Under the pieces are notes generated by a model. It did no database searches, had not been told where the DNA came from, and was given only the letters and a program-made list of their open reading frames with translations. A program made the translations under genes and the position numbers. Source: Bacillota bacterium (GTDB taxonomy: Bacteria > Sysuimicrobiota > Sysuimicrobiia > Sysuimicrobiales > Segetimicrobiaceae). Taken from it: a DNA stretch of 64,000 nt. Shown in pieces: positions 1 to 8,379 of the stretch. Position 1 is the stretch's first letter, and each line of letters starts with the position of its first letter. The stretch spans positions 25,568-89,567 of the forward strand of contig JAJPIA010000141.1 of the NCBI GenBank assembly GCA_021324975.1, given 5' to 3'.

Positions 1-140
1 AGCCCGGCCGCTACGCTGATGTCGGGGTCGAGCCCGCTGCCGGCGTTCGTCACGAGGTCGATGGGCAGCAGCCCCGTGTTTAATAGGGCGCCGGCGACGC
101 TGATCCCGCGCCTCGCCGCGAACGTCCCGTGGCCGACGGT
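1..140 (-). pseudogene. KdpC C-terminal fragment (potassium-transporting ATPase subunit C), remnant or edge-truncated
   Basis: Read on the minus strand, positions 140 to 1 are open and encode a stretch ending in PIDLVTNAGSGLDPDIS, which matches the conserved KdpC motif (P-V-[DE]-LVTASGSGLDP-x-ISP). KdpC is the small stabilising subunit of the KdpFABC potassium pump. This motif lies well inside a normal protein of about 190 residues, so more than 100 residues should precede it. Upstream of position 140 I see no KdpC-like sequence (membrane anchor, GRPS motif) and no start codon, and the divergent STAS gene begins at 276. The copy therefore looks 5'-truncated. It continues left out of the window, so the far end cannot be judged. 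A frameshifted but otherwise complete gene is less likely, because the N-terminal part would have to overlap the STAS gene. Confidence 0.55.
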
Positions 141-275
141 TAAAAGAGCCTGTGCGCTCCGCGGGCAGCGGGGACGGCCGCGCGCCCGCTCCGGCATCTA
201 TGCTACAGTAGCCGTGGAGATGGCCGCGCGCCCGAGGACGCGAGGGTCTGGGCTTCGGGGACCGATGAGGGCGGG

Positions 276-1124
276 ATGAGCGATCGGCCCCTGAGACGAA
301 CGGCGTGGAGAGCTCCCGCCGGGGGGCGAACGTTGGCTGAGGACCGGACCCTGCACATTCAGCAAGAGGACTGGGGCCCCGAGATCGTGCTCATTCACCT
401 CGGCGGCGACCTGGATCTCAGCACCGTCACCCGGCTCGTGGAGCTCGTCGAGGCCCGGATCCCGGGCCGGGACGTCATCGTCGACCTCAGCGGGCTCCAG
501 TATATCGACAGCACGGCGATCGCCACCTTGGCTCAGCTGCACAACCGCGCCGTGCGGTTGGGCCGCCGGTTCATCCTCGCGCAGCCGTCGCTGTTCGTGC
601 AGCGCATCCTCGACCTCACGAGCCTGCGGCACGCCGTGATCGTCTACCCGGAGGTGGCCGTGGCGCTGGACGCCTTGCGTGAGCAGAGCGCCATGCGGGA
701 AGCATTCCGCCGGTTGGAGCCGGCGACCGTGGGCGACTTCGCGCGAGAGATGGCGGCGCTGGTGCGCGCGTGCCGGGAGTGGGCACGGCTCGCGGAGGCG
801 CCTGCGGTGCTGGACGCGCTCGTCGATACCCTCGTGGAGCGATTGACGGCGCGGGCCGATCGCAAGGGCGCGACCTACGTGACCGAGGAGCAGTTTTACG
901 ACATGCTCTTCGGGGCGATCGAGCCGGAGGGCGAGGGGGACGTGGCGCAGTGCCACGCGGTCGCCGCGGTGCGATCGCTGTTTACGAACGTGATCGCGCC
1001 GCAGCTCGCCCAGCGGCTCGCCGACCGCAACCACCCGCGGGTCTCGGTGACGAAGCACCGGTGGATCCGCGCCGGGCACTGGGACGTTGCGGTCACGCCG
1101 CGAGGCACGCCGAGCGCGCCGTAG
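276..1124 (+). CDS. STAS-domain protein with uncharacterised helical C-terminal domain
   Basis: 282 residues. Residues about 25-120 form a STAS domain (anti-sigma-factor antagonist fold), with the typical core VDLSGLQYIDSTAIATL. Ser79 sits where SpoIIAA-type proteins are phosphorylated by an anti-sigma kinase. Residues about 125-282 are mostly helical, with many Arg, Ala and Glu residues, and match nothing I recognise. That region ends in a basic segment (KHRWIRAGHWDVAV). No anti-sigma kinase, sigma factor or PP2C phosphatase is adjacent, so the partner must be elsewhere. The ATG at 276 is preceded by a GGGCGGG stretch; a TTG at codon 20 is an alternative start closer to the domain. The STAS call is secure; the signalling role is inferred. 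Confidence 0.8.
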   Translation: MSDRPLRRTAWRAPAGGRTLAEDRTLHIQQEDWGPEIVLIHLGGDLDLSTVTRLVELVEARIPGRDVIVDLSGLQYIDSTAIATLAQLHNRAVRLGRRFILAQPSLFVQRILDLTSLRHAVIVYPEVAVALDALREQSAMREAFRRLEPATVGDFAREMAALVRACREWARLAEAPAVLDALVDTLVERLTARADRKGATYVTEEQFYDMLFGAIEPEGEGDVAQCHAVAAVRSLFTNVIAPQLAQRLADRNHPRVSVTKHRWIRAGHWDVAVTPRGTPSAP

Positions 1125-1157
1125 CGCCCACCTCCGGCCACTCGCGGCGGGCCACGG

Positions 1158-2003
1158 TCAACCCCTGATCGCGCCTTTGGTCAACCCTTCGATGAGATAG
1201 CGCTGAACCAGGAAGAATCCGACGACGACCGGCACGGTGGTCACGGTCGCGGCGGCCATCATGCCGGCCCAGTCGGCCTTGAACTGTCCCGTAAACGCCA
1301 GCAGCAGCCCCGGCGGGAGCGTCTTCATGTCCAGGCTGCTCGTCAAGGTCAACGGGAACAACAGGTTGTTCCACGCATTGAGAAACGCAAACACCGCGGT
1401 GGTCACGATGCCCGGGAGTGAGACCGGCAGGACCACCCGGGCGAGGGCCTGGAGCTTTGTGCAGCCGTCCACCCACGCCGCGGCCTCGAGCTCGCGCGGC
1501 ACCGTGTCGATGAACTCCTTCATCAGCCACGCGCCAAACGGCACGGAAAACGAGCAGTAGGAGAGCACCAAGCCGGCGTAGCTGTCGAGCAGGTGCGCGC
1601 GCAGGTACACGAGGTACAGCGGGATGAGGAGGACGACCAGCGGGAACATCTGCGTCGCCAGGGTGCCGTAGAGCAGCGCCGGCCTGAGCCGGTACCGCCC
1701 GCGGGAAAAGCTGTACCCGGCCAGCGCCGCGAGCGCCACCGTTACGACCGCGGTCGCGGCGGACGTGATGGCGCTGTTGACAAACAGCCGCCCGACCGGA
1801 GAGGCGCCGGTGGCAAGGCCGGCATAGTTCTCGACCGTCGGCGGAGCGGGCCATAGGCGCGGGACCGACCGGAACATTTCCAGATCGGTCTTGAGCGACG
1901 TCACGAGCATCCAGTACACGGGGAAGAACGTCCAGCCGAGCGCCGCGACCAGCGCGGTCCCGCCAACCCATCGCGCCCACCGCCTCCGGACGGCGTCACG
2001 CAT
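1158..2003 (-). CDS. carbohydrate ABC transporter permease, MalG/UgpE-like
   Basis: 281 residues with about six membrane helices and the EAA-type cytoplasmic loop (PRELEAAAWVDGCTK) that docks the ATPase. It is one of two inner-membrane subunits of a CUT1-family sugar importer. I chose the ATG at 2003 because it overlaps the stop of the upstream permease by 8 bases, the usual arrangement for translational coupling; an ATG at 2039 would overlap by 44 bases. It is the last gene of a binding protein-permease-permease operon and converges with the STAS gene across 33 bases. The substrate cannot be read from the sequence. No ATPase is encoded nearby, so a shared MsmX/UgpC-type ATPase is likely. Confidence 0.9.
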   Translation of the reverse strand: MRDAVRRRWARWVGGTALVAALGWTFFPVYWMLVTSLKTDLEMFRSVPRLWPAPPTVENYAGLATGASPVGRLFVNSAITSAATAVVTVALAALAGYSFSRGRYRLRPALLYGTLATQMFPLVVLLIPLYLVYLRAHLLDSYAGLVLSYCSFSVPFGAWLMKEFIDTVPRELEAAAWVDGCTKLQALARVVLPVSLPGIVTTAVFAFLNAWNNLLFPLTLTSSLDMKTLPPGLLLAFTGQFKADWAGMMAAATVTTVPVVVGFFLVQRYLIEGLTKGAIRG

Positions 2004-2967
2004 CGCCGGTTGCCTCGAGCGGGGCGCGGCCGAGGGCACGGATGTAGAGGACCGTCAACCCCAGCAGCACCGCCAGCCAGACCGTCCCGACGGCCGCGGC
2101 ATAGCCGATGTTGAACTGGGCGAACGCGAGCTGATAGATGTACAGCACCAGCGTCGTCGTCGCGTAGACGGGGCCGCCGCCCGTCAGCGCCCAGATCAAC
2201 GGGAAGTTGTTGAAGTTGGCGATCACCATCAACAGCGACGCCACGACCATCGCGTTCCGAAGGTGCGGGACGGTGATCCACAGGAACTCCTGGACGGGTC
2301 CGGCGCCATCGATGCGCGCGGCATCGCGTACCTCGTCCGGGATGCCTTTGAGCGCGGCCATGAACATCAGCAGAAAGAACGGCGTCTGGCTCCAGACGTT
2401 CGCCAGCACAGTGGCGGCCATGGCCCAACGCGGCGACGCGACCCAGGGAAGCGCGCTGCGGAGCACCCCGAGGTGGACCAGCAGGAAGTTGACGATGCCG
2501 ACCTGCTGATCCAGCATGTACCGGAACAAAAAGGCCACGACGATCACCGGAATCGCCCAGGGCGTGAGCAGCGCCCCGCGGATCCATCGCAGGGCGGGCG
2601 GAACCCGATCGGTCGCCACCGCGAGCCCAAGGCCGATGAGAAACCCCAGCGAGACCGACGCGACGGTGAAGACCACGGTGTTGCGCGCCGCGACCCAGAA
2701 GACCGCGTCGTCGAGGAGCCGTCCGTAGTTCGCGGCGCCGATGAGGCGCGTCGCCCCGGGATCGAGCAGGTCGTCATGATAGGCGGAGAGGATGATCGCA
2801 CGGACCGTCGGGTACAGTACGACGGCGACGAGCACCGCGATGGCCGGGAGGACCATCGCGTCCGCGAGCGCGGCCCGCCGTGGCGCGCGCGCGGCGCGCG
2901 TCACGCCCGAGGGGATGTCCCGGGTCGGCGGATGCGGTCCACGGGCCGCATCCTCAGTGCGCTCCAC
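1996..2967 (-). CDS. carbohydrate ABC transporter permease, MalF/UgpA-like
   Basis: 323 residues. After a cytoplasmic leader of about 40 residues there are six predicted membrane spans (first: VLPAIAVLVAVVLYPTV) and an EAA loop (IPDEVRDAARIDGAGP), both typical of CUT1 permeases. It pairs with the permease at 1158-2003. The GTG at 2967 lies 13 bases after the binding-protein stop but has no convincing Shine-Dalgarno sequence. An internal start nearer the first helix, such as the Met before VLPAIAV, is possible. Confidence 0.9.
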   Translation of the reverse strand: MERTEDAARGPHPPTRDIPSGVTRAARAPRRAALADAMVLPAIAVLVAVVLYPTVRAIILSAYHDDLLDPGATRLIGAANYGRLLDDAVFWVAARNTVVFTVASVSLGFLIGLGLAVATDRVPPALRWIRGALLTPWAIPVIVVAFLFRYMLDQQVGIVNFLLVHLGVLRSALPWVASPRWAMAATVLANVWSQTPFFLLMFMAALKGIPDEVRDAARIDGAGPVQEFLWITVPHLRNAMVVASLLMVIANFNNFPLIWALTGGGPVYATTTLVLYIYQLAFAQFNIGYAAAVGTVWLAVLLGLTVLYIRALGRAPLEATGDA

Positions 2968-2980
2968 GGGAGGGGCGTCG

Positions 2981-4267
2981 TTAATGGATACCCTGTAACT
3001 GCGATTGCATCTGCCCCGCGATGGCCCCGATTGCGTCGCTGCCGGTGGCCGCCTGCTGGATGCCCGTCATGATGACAGGGTACGCCTTGCTGTACAGCGG
3101 CCCCCACGCCGGACGTACGACCGTCGGGATGACCTCGCGGACAAAGGCGCGCATGATCGGGGTGTCCATCTGCTGCTGGAACAGCGACGCCGCGTTCGCC
3201 AGCGGCGGCAGTACTCTCGAGACAAACGTATAGTCCAGAATGGCCTCCCGGTTGGCGATGAGATACGCCATGAATTCCCAGGCGGCACGCTTGTCCCGCG
3301 CCGCCTTGAACATCACGAGTTGATGATCGGTCGGCACCGTGTAGTGGCGGCCGTCCGGTCCCGCGGGCAACGCGGTCACGCCCCACGTCGTGAACAACTG
3401 CTGCGGCGTCAGCGCCGTGTTGAGGCTGAGGATGACGCCCTGCAGATATGGGCCGTCGAATGCGAACGCCAGTTGGTCCCGCGCGGCAAGCGGCCGGAAC
3501 TCGCCGAGGAGCTTGCCGGAGACTGTGTACCCGTGTTGCATCATCGTGCGGACCCAGGTGAGATACGCGCGCATTTGCGGCGTGTCGGCAGCGGGCCCTT
3601 GCGCGCCGAGCGGGTGCGCGCCGAAGTTCAGCAGAAACGGCCAGTTGACGTCCAGGCCGAAGCTTCGATTGGTGATGTCCAGCCCAAACGGCGTCACGTC
3701 CGGTTCCTTGGCCTTGATCGCCTTCATGTCGTCCATCCACGCCTGCATCGTGGCGGGGGGCTTCGACGGATCGAGCCCGGCCTGCTTCATGAGCGGCTTG
3801 TTGTACCAAAACCCGAGCGGTGCCACGATCCACGGGAGCGCGTAGAGGCTCCCTTGGAACCGCCCCAAAGCGACTTCGGAGGGGTACAGGCTGGCGACGA
3901 ACGAGGAAGGCACCAGCCCCTCGAGAGGCTGGAGCGCGCCGGTGGCCGTCAACGCCACCGTGTCGTTGCCCGCGATCTGCGCCACATCGGGCGGGTTGCC
4001 GGCGGTCGTCTGCACGATCAGTTGATGCAGGATGTCGCTGAACGACACCGGGACGCTTTTGATCTCCACGCCGGGGTGGTCGCGCTGGAACGTGGCGATG
4101 ACCTTCTGAATGGCCGGACGTGTAGCGGGTTCGGCGGAGGCCCAGTTGACGAACGTGACCGTAACCGACCCAAGCGCGACAGCACCGGGCCAGCCACAGC
4201 CGATCACGGCGGCTACCGCCCCGCAGAGCGCGCCACGCCACGCAGCCCGACGGCGGCACTTCGGCAT
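2981..4267 (-). CDS. extracellular solute-binding protein of a sugar ABC importer
   Basis: 428 residues from the ATG at 4267, which has a good GGGAGGTG ribosome site upstream; the longer frame to 4372 lacks one. A basic N-terminus and hydrophobic segment (GALCGAVAAVIGCGWPGAVALG) form a signal peptide. The Cys within it is not in a clean lipobox. The mature part begins VTVTFVNWASAEP and shows the family-1 pattern (GNPPDVAQIAGND, PFGLDITN), as in maltose or glycerol-phosphate binding proteins. It would bind substrate outside the cell membrane for the two permeases that follow in the same operon. The ligand is unknown. Confidence 0.9.
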   Translation of the reverse strand: MPKCRRRAAWRGALCGAVAAVIGCGWPGAVALGSVTVTFVNWASAEPATRPAIQKVIATFQRDHPGVEIKSVPVSFSDILHQLIVQTTAGNPPDVAQIAGNDTVALTATGALQPLEGLVPSSFVASLYPSEVALGRFQGSLYALPWIVAPLGFWYNKPLMKQAGLDPSKPPATMQAWMDDMKAIKAKEPDVTPFGLDITNRSFGLDVNWPFLLNFGAHPLGAQGPAADTPQMRAYLTWVRTMMQHGYTVSGKLLGEFRPLAARDQLAFAFDGPYLQGVILSLNTALTPQQLFTTWGVTALPAGPDGRHYTVPTDHQLVMFKAARDKRAAWEFMAYLIANREAILDYTFVSRVLPPLANAASLFQQQMDTPIMRAFVREVIPTVVRPAWGPLYSKAYPVIMTGIQQAATGSDAIGAIAGQMQSQLQGIH

Positions 4268-4496
4268 GCTCGCACCTCCCACGAGCGTTGATCCCGGCCG
4301 CGTACCGCGCCCGATGCCGCGGACCCCTGCACCCGTCGTGGCGCGCCGCATCGCCTCTTGCCCTGCCATCATAGGGTCCGCGGCCGAACAGCGTCAAGGA
4401 ATCCAGGGAAGGCCGCATGCGGGGCCGTGTGAGCTCCCGCTGTGGGGAGCTGCCTGAGATGCTATGCTGGTTACCGCAATGCGGCGGAATGGGGGG

Positions 4497-4754
4497 ATGG
4501 CGGTGGAGCTGGACGCAAAAGCGCAGCAGCGGCTCATGACCAATCCGCTGTGGCGATGGCGCATCGCAAACCGGCGCGACGCGCGGGAAGTCGAGGGCGC
4601 GCTCGGCCTCCCGCCGGGTCGCCTCGAGGCGTGGGAGTGGGGGACGGCGATGCCACGCCGCGACGAGTTCAGGAAGCTCGCCAGGTTGACCGGGGTCGGC
4701 GACCTGGCCGCGCAGTGGGTGGAGTGGGCTAACTCACCACGATCATCGTCTTGA
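4497..4754 (+). CDS. small XRE-like helix-turn-helix protein
   Basis: 85 residues from the ATG at 4497; an ATG at 4464 would add 11 residues. Residues about 20-65 follow the Cro/C1 helix-turn-helix pattern: WRIANRRDAREVEGALGL, then LEAWEWGTAMPRRDEFRKLARLTGV, with the conserved W-E-x-G-x-x-x-P turn before helix 4. It is probably a DNA-binding regulator. It lies divergently from the ABC operon that starts at 4267 and overlaps the 3' end of the alcohol dehydrogenase gene tail-to-tail by 26 bases. It could control either neighbour; no operator is evident. Confidence 0.6.
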   Translation: MAVELDAKAQQRLMTNPLWRWRIANRRDAREVEGALGLPPGRLEAWEWGTAMPRRDEFRKLARLTGVGDLAAQWVEWANSPRSSS

Positions 4755-5748
4755 TCGCGCCGTCGCGGCGCGCGGACTGAAGCGCGAAGGCCTCCGGGGT
4801 GCGGTCGAGGGGAAACCGGTGCGTCATGAGCGGTCCGAGACGCACCCGCGCCGTGCGCACGAGCTCGATCGCCCGAGGGTACACGCGCCCCATCCGCCGC
4901 TGAAACTTCAGCGTCAGCCCTTTGCGCCGGGCCACCGAGGCTTTGAGGGACACGGCGTCTCCTGAGGGGATGCCGATCAGCACGACGCGGCCGCCGGGGC
5001 GCGCCAGCTCGACCGCGGCGTCGGCGCCTGAAGGTGCATCGGTCGCCTCCAGCACGACGTCAACCCCACGGCCGCCGGTCCAGCGGACCACGTCGGCGGG
5101 TGCTTCCGCGACGCCGTCCACCTCGAACCGGCGCGCCGCATCCAGCCGGTATCGCAGCGGGTCGATCACGAACACCCTGCCGGCGCCGGACGCCCGCGCC
5201 ACCTGCGCGGTCATGAGCCCGATCGGACCGGCTCCCACCACGGCGACGGAGTCCAGCGGCCGCAGGTGAGCGAGGTCTAGGGCGTGGACCGCGACGCCCA
5301 GAGGTTCGAGCAGGGCGGCCGTGGCCGCGTCGAACTCCGGCGGCACCGGGATGATGGTGTCGACCGGTGCGGCGTGGTACTCCGCGAGCGCACCGGGGAC
5401 GCCGCCGGGCGTCCCGGCAAACTTCTGGACTTGGCAGAGGTTGGGATCGCCGCCGAGGCACCACTCGCACCGCCCGCAGGGGCGTGCCGGTTCCACGGCG
5501 ACCACGCGCCCCGGAGCCAGGTCCGGTGCCCCGCCGCCCTCGATGACCTCCGCGGAAAACTCGTGGCCCAGGATGAGGGGCGACGACGCGTCGATGGTGG
5601 TGCCGCCGTCCTGGTGGTAGAAGTGAAGGTCGCTGCCGCAGATCCCGACCTCTCGGACGCGCAGCACGATCTCGCCGGGCCCCGGAACCGGATCGGGCAT
5701 TGTCTCGACGCGCAGATCGCCGGCGCCGCGTAGGACTACCGCCTTCAT
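4729..5748 (-). CDS. zinc-dependent alcohol (sorbitol-type) dehydrogenase, MDR family
   Basis: 339 residues starting at the ATG at 5748 (MKAVVLRGAGDLRVE). Medium-chain dehydrogenase features are all present: catalytic-zinc ligands in VGICGSDLHFYH and GHEF, the four-cysteine structural zinc loop PCGRCEWCLGGDPNLC, and a Rossmann motif VVGAGPIGLMTAQ followed by an acidic residue (VID) that suggests NAD preference. It resembles L-iditol/sorbitol and threonine dehydrogenases and oxidises a secondary alcohol of a sugar or polyol. Lying on the same strand as the upstream sugar importer system, it may act on the imported polyol, but this is inference. The frame upstream to 5817 does not look coding. 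Confidence 0.9.
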   Translation of the reverse strand: MKAVVLRGAGDLRVETMPDPVPGPGEIVLRVREVGICGSDLHFYHQDGGTTIDASSPLILGHEFSAEVIEGGGAPDLAPGRVVAVEPARPCGRCEWCLGGDPNLCQVQKFAGTPGGVPGALAEYHAAPVDTIIPVPPEFDAATAALLEPLGVAVHALDLAHLRPLDSVAVVGAGPIGLMTAQVARASGAGRVFVIDPLRYRLDAARRFEVDGVAEAPADVVRWTGGRGVDVVLEATDAPSGADAAVELARPGGRVVLIGIPSGDAVSLKASVARRKGLTLKFQRRMGRVYPRAIELVRTARVRLGPLMTHRFPLDRTPEAFALQSARRDGAIKTMIVVS

Positions 5749-5816
5749 CGAGTGGGGTCTTCGCGATGGAGGCGGCCGCTTCCCGTCTACCCTCGTCGCC
5801 CCGACGAGATGAGCCA

Positions 5817-5948
5817 CTAGACGTGAAAGAGCCGGAGCAGGACTTGGGTCGAGAGGAATGCCAGCGTCGGGATGACAATCACGAGCACGACGATGAGCCA
5901 GAACGCCGGGCGCCGCAGGAGCGGCGTCTTGTGCTCAGTCAGCGTCAC
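5817..5948 (-). CDS. possible single-helix membrane microprotein (43-45 residues)
   Basis: A short minus-strand frame begins at GTG 5948 (or GTG 5954) and ends at 5817. It encodes a polar, basic start (LTEHKTPLLRRPAF), one strongly hydrophobic helix (WLIVVLVIVIPTLAF) and a short tail ending in LLRLFHV. A basic N-terminus followed by a helix of about 20 residues is the classic shape of a small inner-membrane protein, and in GC-rich DNA such a hydrophobic frame is not expected by chance. The ribosome site is weak. It ends 68 bases before the dehydrogenase start, on the same strand. The rest of the 5749-6105 interval shows nothing else recognisable apart from the ribosome site of the next gene. 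Function unknown. Confidence 0.4.
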   Translation of the reverse strand: MTLTEHKTPLLRRPAFWLIVVLVIVIPTLAFLSTQVLLRLFHV

Positions 5949-6105
5949 AGCCACACCCGGCGTCGACCGACCATGTCATCAGCATAGCTCGGCGTTCGCG
6001 GCGCCGGCAGGGCGCTCCTCGATCGGAGCAGGAGCGACTTTGAGCCGCCTGGAAGACCCAAGTACCCCGATTGTCACACGATCTCTTTCCGGCGAGGTGT
6101 ACGTG

Positions 6106-8379
6106 ATGGCATCCAGCGCTATCGGACAATCGATCCGCCGCGTGGACGGTGAGGAAAAGGTCACCGGCCGGGCGAAATTCGCGGACGATGTCGGCGTGCG
6201 CGGCGCCCTATACGGCCGCATCTTGCTGAGCCCCCACGCGCACGCCCGGATCCGGCGCATCTCGAAGGACGCGGCGCGCGGCGTCGCCGGGGTGGCGGGC
6301 GTCTTCGTGGCCGACGATCTTCCGGGCGCCGGTGTGGCGCCGTCGTCCAGGTCGAGCGCGCTGCTCGCGCGCGGTGAGGTGCGCTACGCGGGCGAGCCGG
6401 TCGCCGTGGTCGTCGCGGAGACCGAGGCGGCCGCGCAGGACGGGTTGGAGCGGCTCGCGGCCTCGGTCGAGTACGAGCCGCTCGATGCGCTCGTGGATCC
6501 GGTGGCGGCGGCGGCGCCGGGCGCCCCCCTGGTGCAACCCGACCTCTCGGGTAAGAGCGCGGAAGCGCTGCTGCACGCCGCGCTGCGGACCGAGGAAGAG
6601 GATGCGCACGGGCCCAGCAACGTGGCGAGCCGCGTCCGGTTCTCGCGCGGCAACGTCGAGCGCGGGTTCGCGGACGCGGCGACCGTCATCAGCCGGCGCT
6701 TCCAGACATCCGTCGTCCATCAATCCTACATCGAGCCGCACGCGACGGTCGCCGAGTACGATCCGTACGCACGCCGGCTCACCGTGTGGACGGCGACGCA
6801 GGGCATCTTCTACGCGCGGGAAAGCATCGCGGCGACCCTGGGCTTGCCCGAGGCATCAGTCCGCGTGGTGCCCATGACGGTCGGCGGTGGATTTGGCGCC
6901 AAGATCGTGCTGCTCGAGCCGCTGGCGGGCGCGCTAGCGATGGCGTTGCAACGTCCGGTCCGCCTGACGCTGACCCGGATGGATGAGTTTCGCACCGGCA
7001 CGCCGGCGCCGCAATCGATCCTGGACGTGAAGCTCGGAGCACGCCGCGACGGCAGGCTCACCGCGCTCCAGGCGCGGCTCCTCTTCGATGCCGGGGCATT
7101 CCCCGGGGCCCCGGTGAGCATCGCCGCTCTATTAGTCGCCGGGGCGTATCGTCTGGATCATCTGGACGTCCGGGGCCAGGAAGTGCTGACGCACAAGGCG
7201 CCGGTCGGCGCGTACCGGGCCCCAGGCGCGCCGCAGGCGACGTTTGCGATCGAGTCCGTCGTCGACGATCTCGCCCGGGCCCTCGGGCACGACCCCGTCG
7301 AGTTTCGGTTGCGCAACATTGCGAAGACCGGCGACCCGATGCCGAACGGGGAGCCGTGGCCGAAGATCGGGCTGCGCGACGCGGTGGAGGCGTTGCGGGA
7401 GGACCCGCTCGTTCGGTCGCGCCGCCGCGCGCACGGCGACGAAGGGGTCGGCGTCGCGATCGGGGGTTGGCTGGGCGGTCTGGAGCCGGCGAGCGCCTGT
7501 ATTCGGATGAACACGGACGGAAGCGTGCACGTGCTCGTGGGATCCGTTGACATCAGCGGAACGTCGACGGCGCTGTCGCAGATCGCGTCGCAGGCGCTGG
7601 GCATCCCGGTGGAGCAGGTCCGCATCGTGAGCGCCGATACCGACGGCGCGCCGGCGGCCGGGATGGCCGGCGGCAGCAAGATCATTTACACGGTCGGCGC
7701 CGCCGTTCAGGCCGCGGGAGAGGATGCACGGCGTCAACTCATGCGGCTGGCGGCCTCGCGGCTGGAGGCGGCAGAACGGGACGTCCAGATCGCCGACGGC
7801 AAGGCGCAGGTGCGGGGCGCGCCGTCCCGCGCGGTGGCGATCGCCGACCTCGTCAAGATGACCTCGGGATTCGGCGCGGCGCATCCGCCGGTGTTTGGCG
7901 TGGCGTCGCAAGCCATCACGCACCGCGCACCCGCGTTCGGCGCCCACGCCGCGCGCGTGCGTGTGGACGCGGAGTCGGGTCGCGTGCGCGTCGCGGAATA
8001 CGCCGTGGCCCAGGATGTGGGCCGGGCGATCAACCCCGCCGCGGTGCGGGCCCAGATTCACGGTGGGGTCGCCCAGGGCATCGGGTGGGCGTTGCTCGAG
8101 CAGATGGATTACGACGAGGCGGGGACGCTGTCCACGGGCAGCTTCGCCGACTATGCGCTGCCGCGGGCGGCGGATGTGCCGATGATGCGCGACAGGCTCG
8201 TCGAGGTCGCGGCGGAGCACGGGCCCTACGGTGCCAAGGGCGTCGGTGAGCCGCCCGTCGTGCCCGTGGCTGCCGCCATCGGGAACGCGATTGCGGACGC
8301 GACGGGGGCGCGCGTCGATCGGCTCCCCATGACGCCGGCCGTGGTCGCGGCCGCGCTGAGGGCCTCCACGGGCAGGTGA
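6106..8379 (+). CDS. molybdenum hydroxylase large (molybdopterin-binding) subunit, xanthine dehydrogenase/CoxL family
   Basis: 757 residues from the ATG at 6106, preceded by GGCGAGGTG. It starts with the family signature IGQSIRRVDGEEKVTGRAKFADD. The N-terminal a/b-hammerhead (about 20-130) is followed by the molybdopterin domains with VGGGFGAK, GAYRAPGAPQ and C-terminal GAKGVGEPP, whose Glu is the catalytic base in this family. It hydroxylates a heterocycle or aldehyde. The usual partners, a [2Fe-2S] small subunit and an FAD medium subunit, are not in the window. Instead, two flavoproteins follow with overlapping starts. The substrate cannot be told. Confidence 0.88.
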   Translation: MASSAIGQSIRRVDGEEKVTGRAKFADDVGVRGALYGRILLSPHAHARIRRISKDAARGVAGVAGVFVADDLPGAGVAPSSRSSALLARGEVRYAGEPVAVVVAETEAAAQDGLERLAASVEYEPLDALVDPVAAAAPGAPLVQPDLSGKSAEALLHAALRTEEEDAHGPSNVASRVRFSRGNVERGFADAATVISRRFQTSVVHQSYIEPHATVAEYDPYARRLTVWTATQGIFYARESIAATLGLPEASVRVVPMTVGGGFGAKIVLLEPLAGALAMALQRPVRLTLTRMDEFRTGTPAPQSILDVKLGARRDGRLTALQARLLFDAGAFPGAPVSIAALLVAGAYRLDHLDVRGQEVLTHKAPVGAYRAPGAPQATFAIESVVDDLARALGHDPVEFRLRNIAKTGDPMPNGEPWPKIGLRDAVEALREDPLVRSRRRAHGDEGVGVAIGGWLGGLEPASACIRMNTDGSVHVLVGSVDISGTSTALSQIASQALGIPVEQVRIVSADTDGAPAAGMAGGSKIIYTVGAAVQAAGEDARRQLMRLAASRLEAAERDVQIADGKAQVRGAPSRAVAIADLVKMTSGFGAAHPPVFGVASQAITHRAPAFGAHAARVRVDAESGRVRVAEYAVAQDVGRAINPAAVRAQIHGGVAQGIGWALLEQMDYDEAGTLSTGSFADYALPRAADVPMMRDRLVEVAAEHGPYGAKGVGEPPVVPVAAAIGNAIADATGARVDRLPMTPAVVAAALRASTGR

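Noticed and set aside
4442..4732. Alternative frame overlapping the small XRE-like gene
   Set aside because: Low-complexity Arg/Gly/Ala composition; the overlapping frame has a consistent helix-turn-helix pattern.
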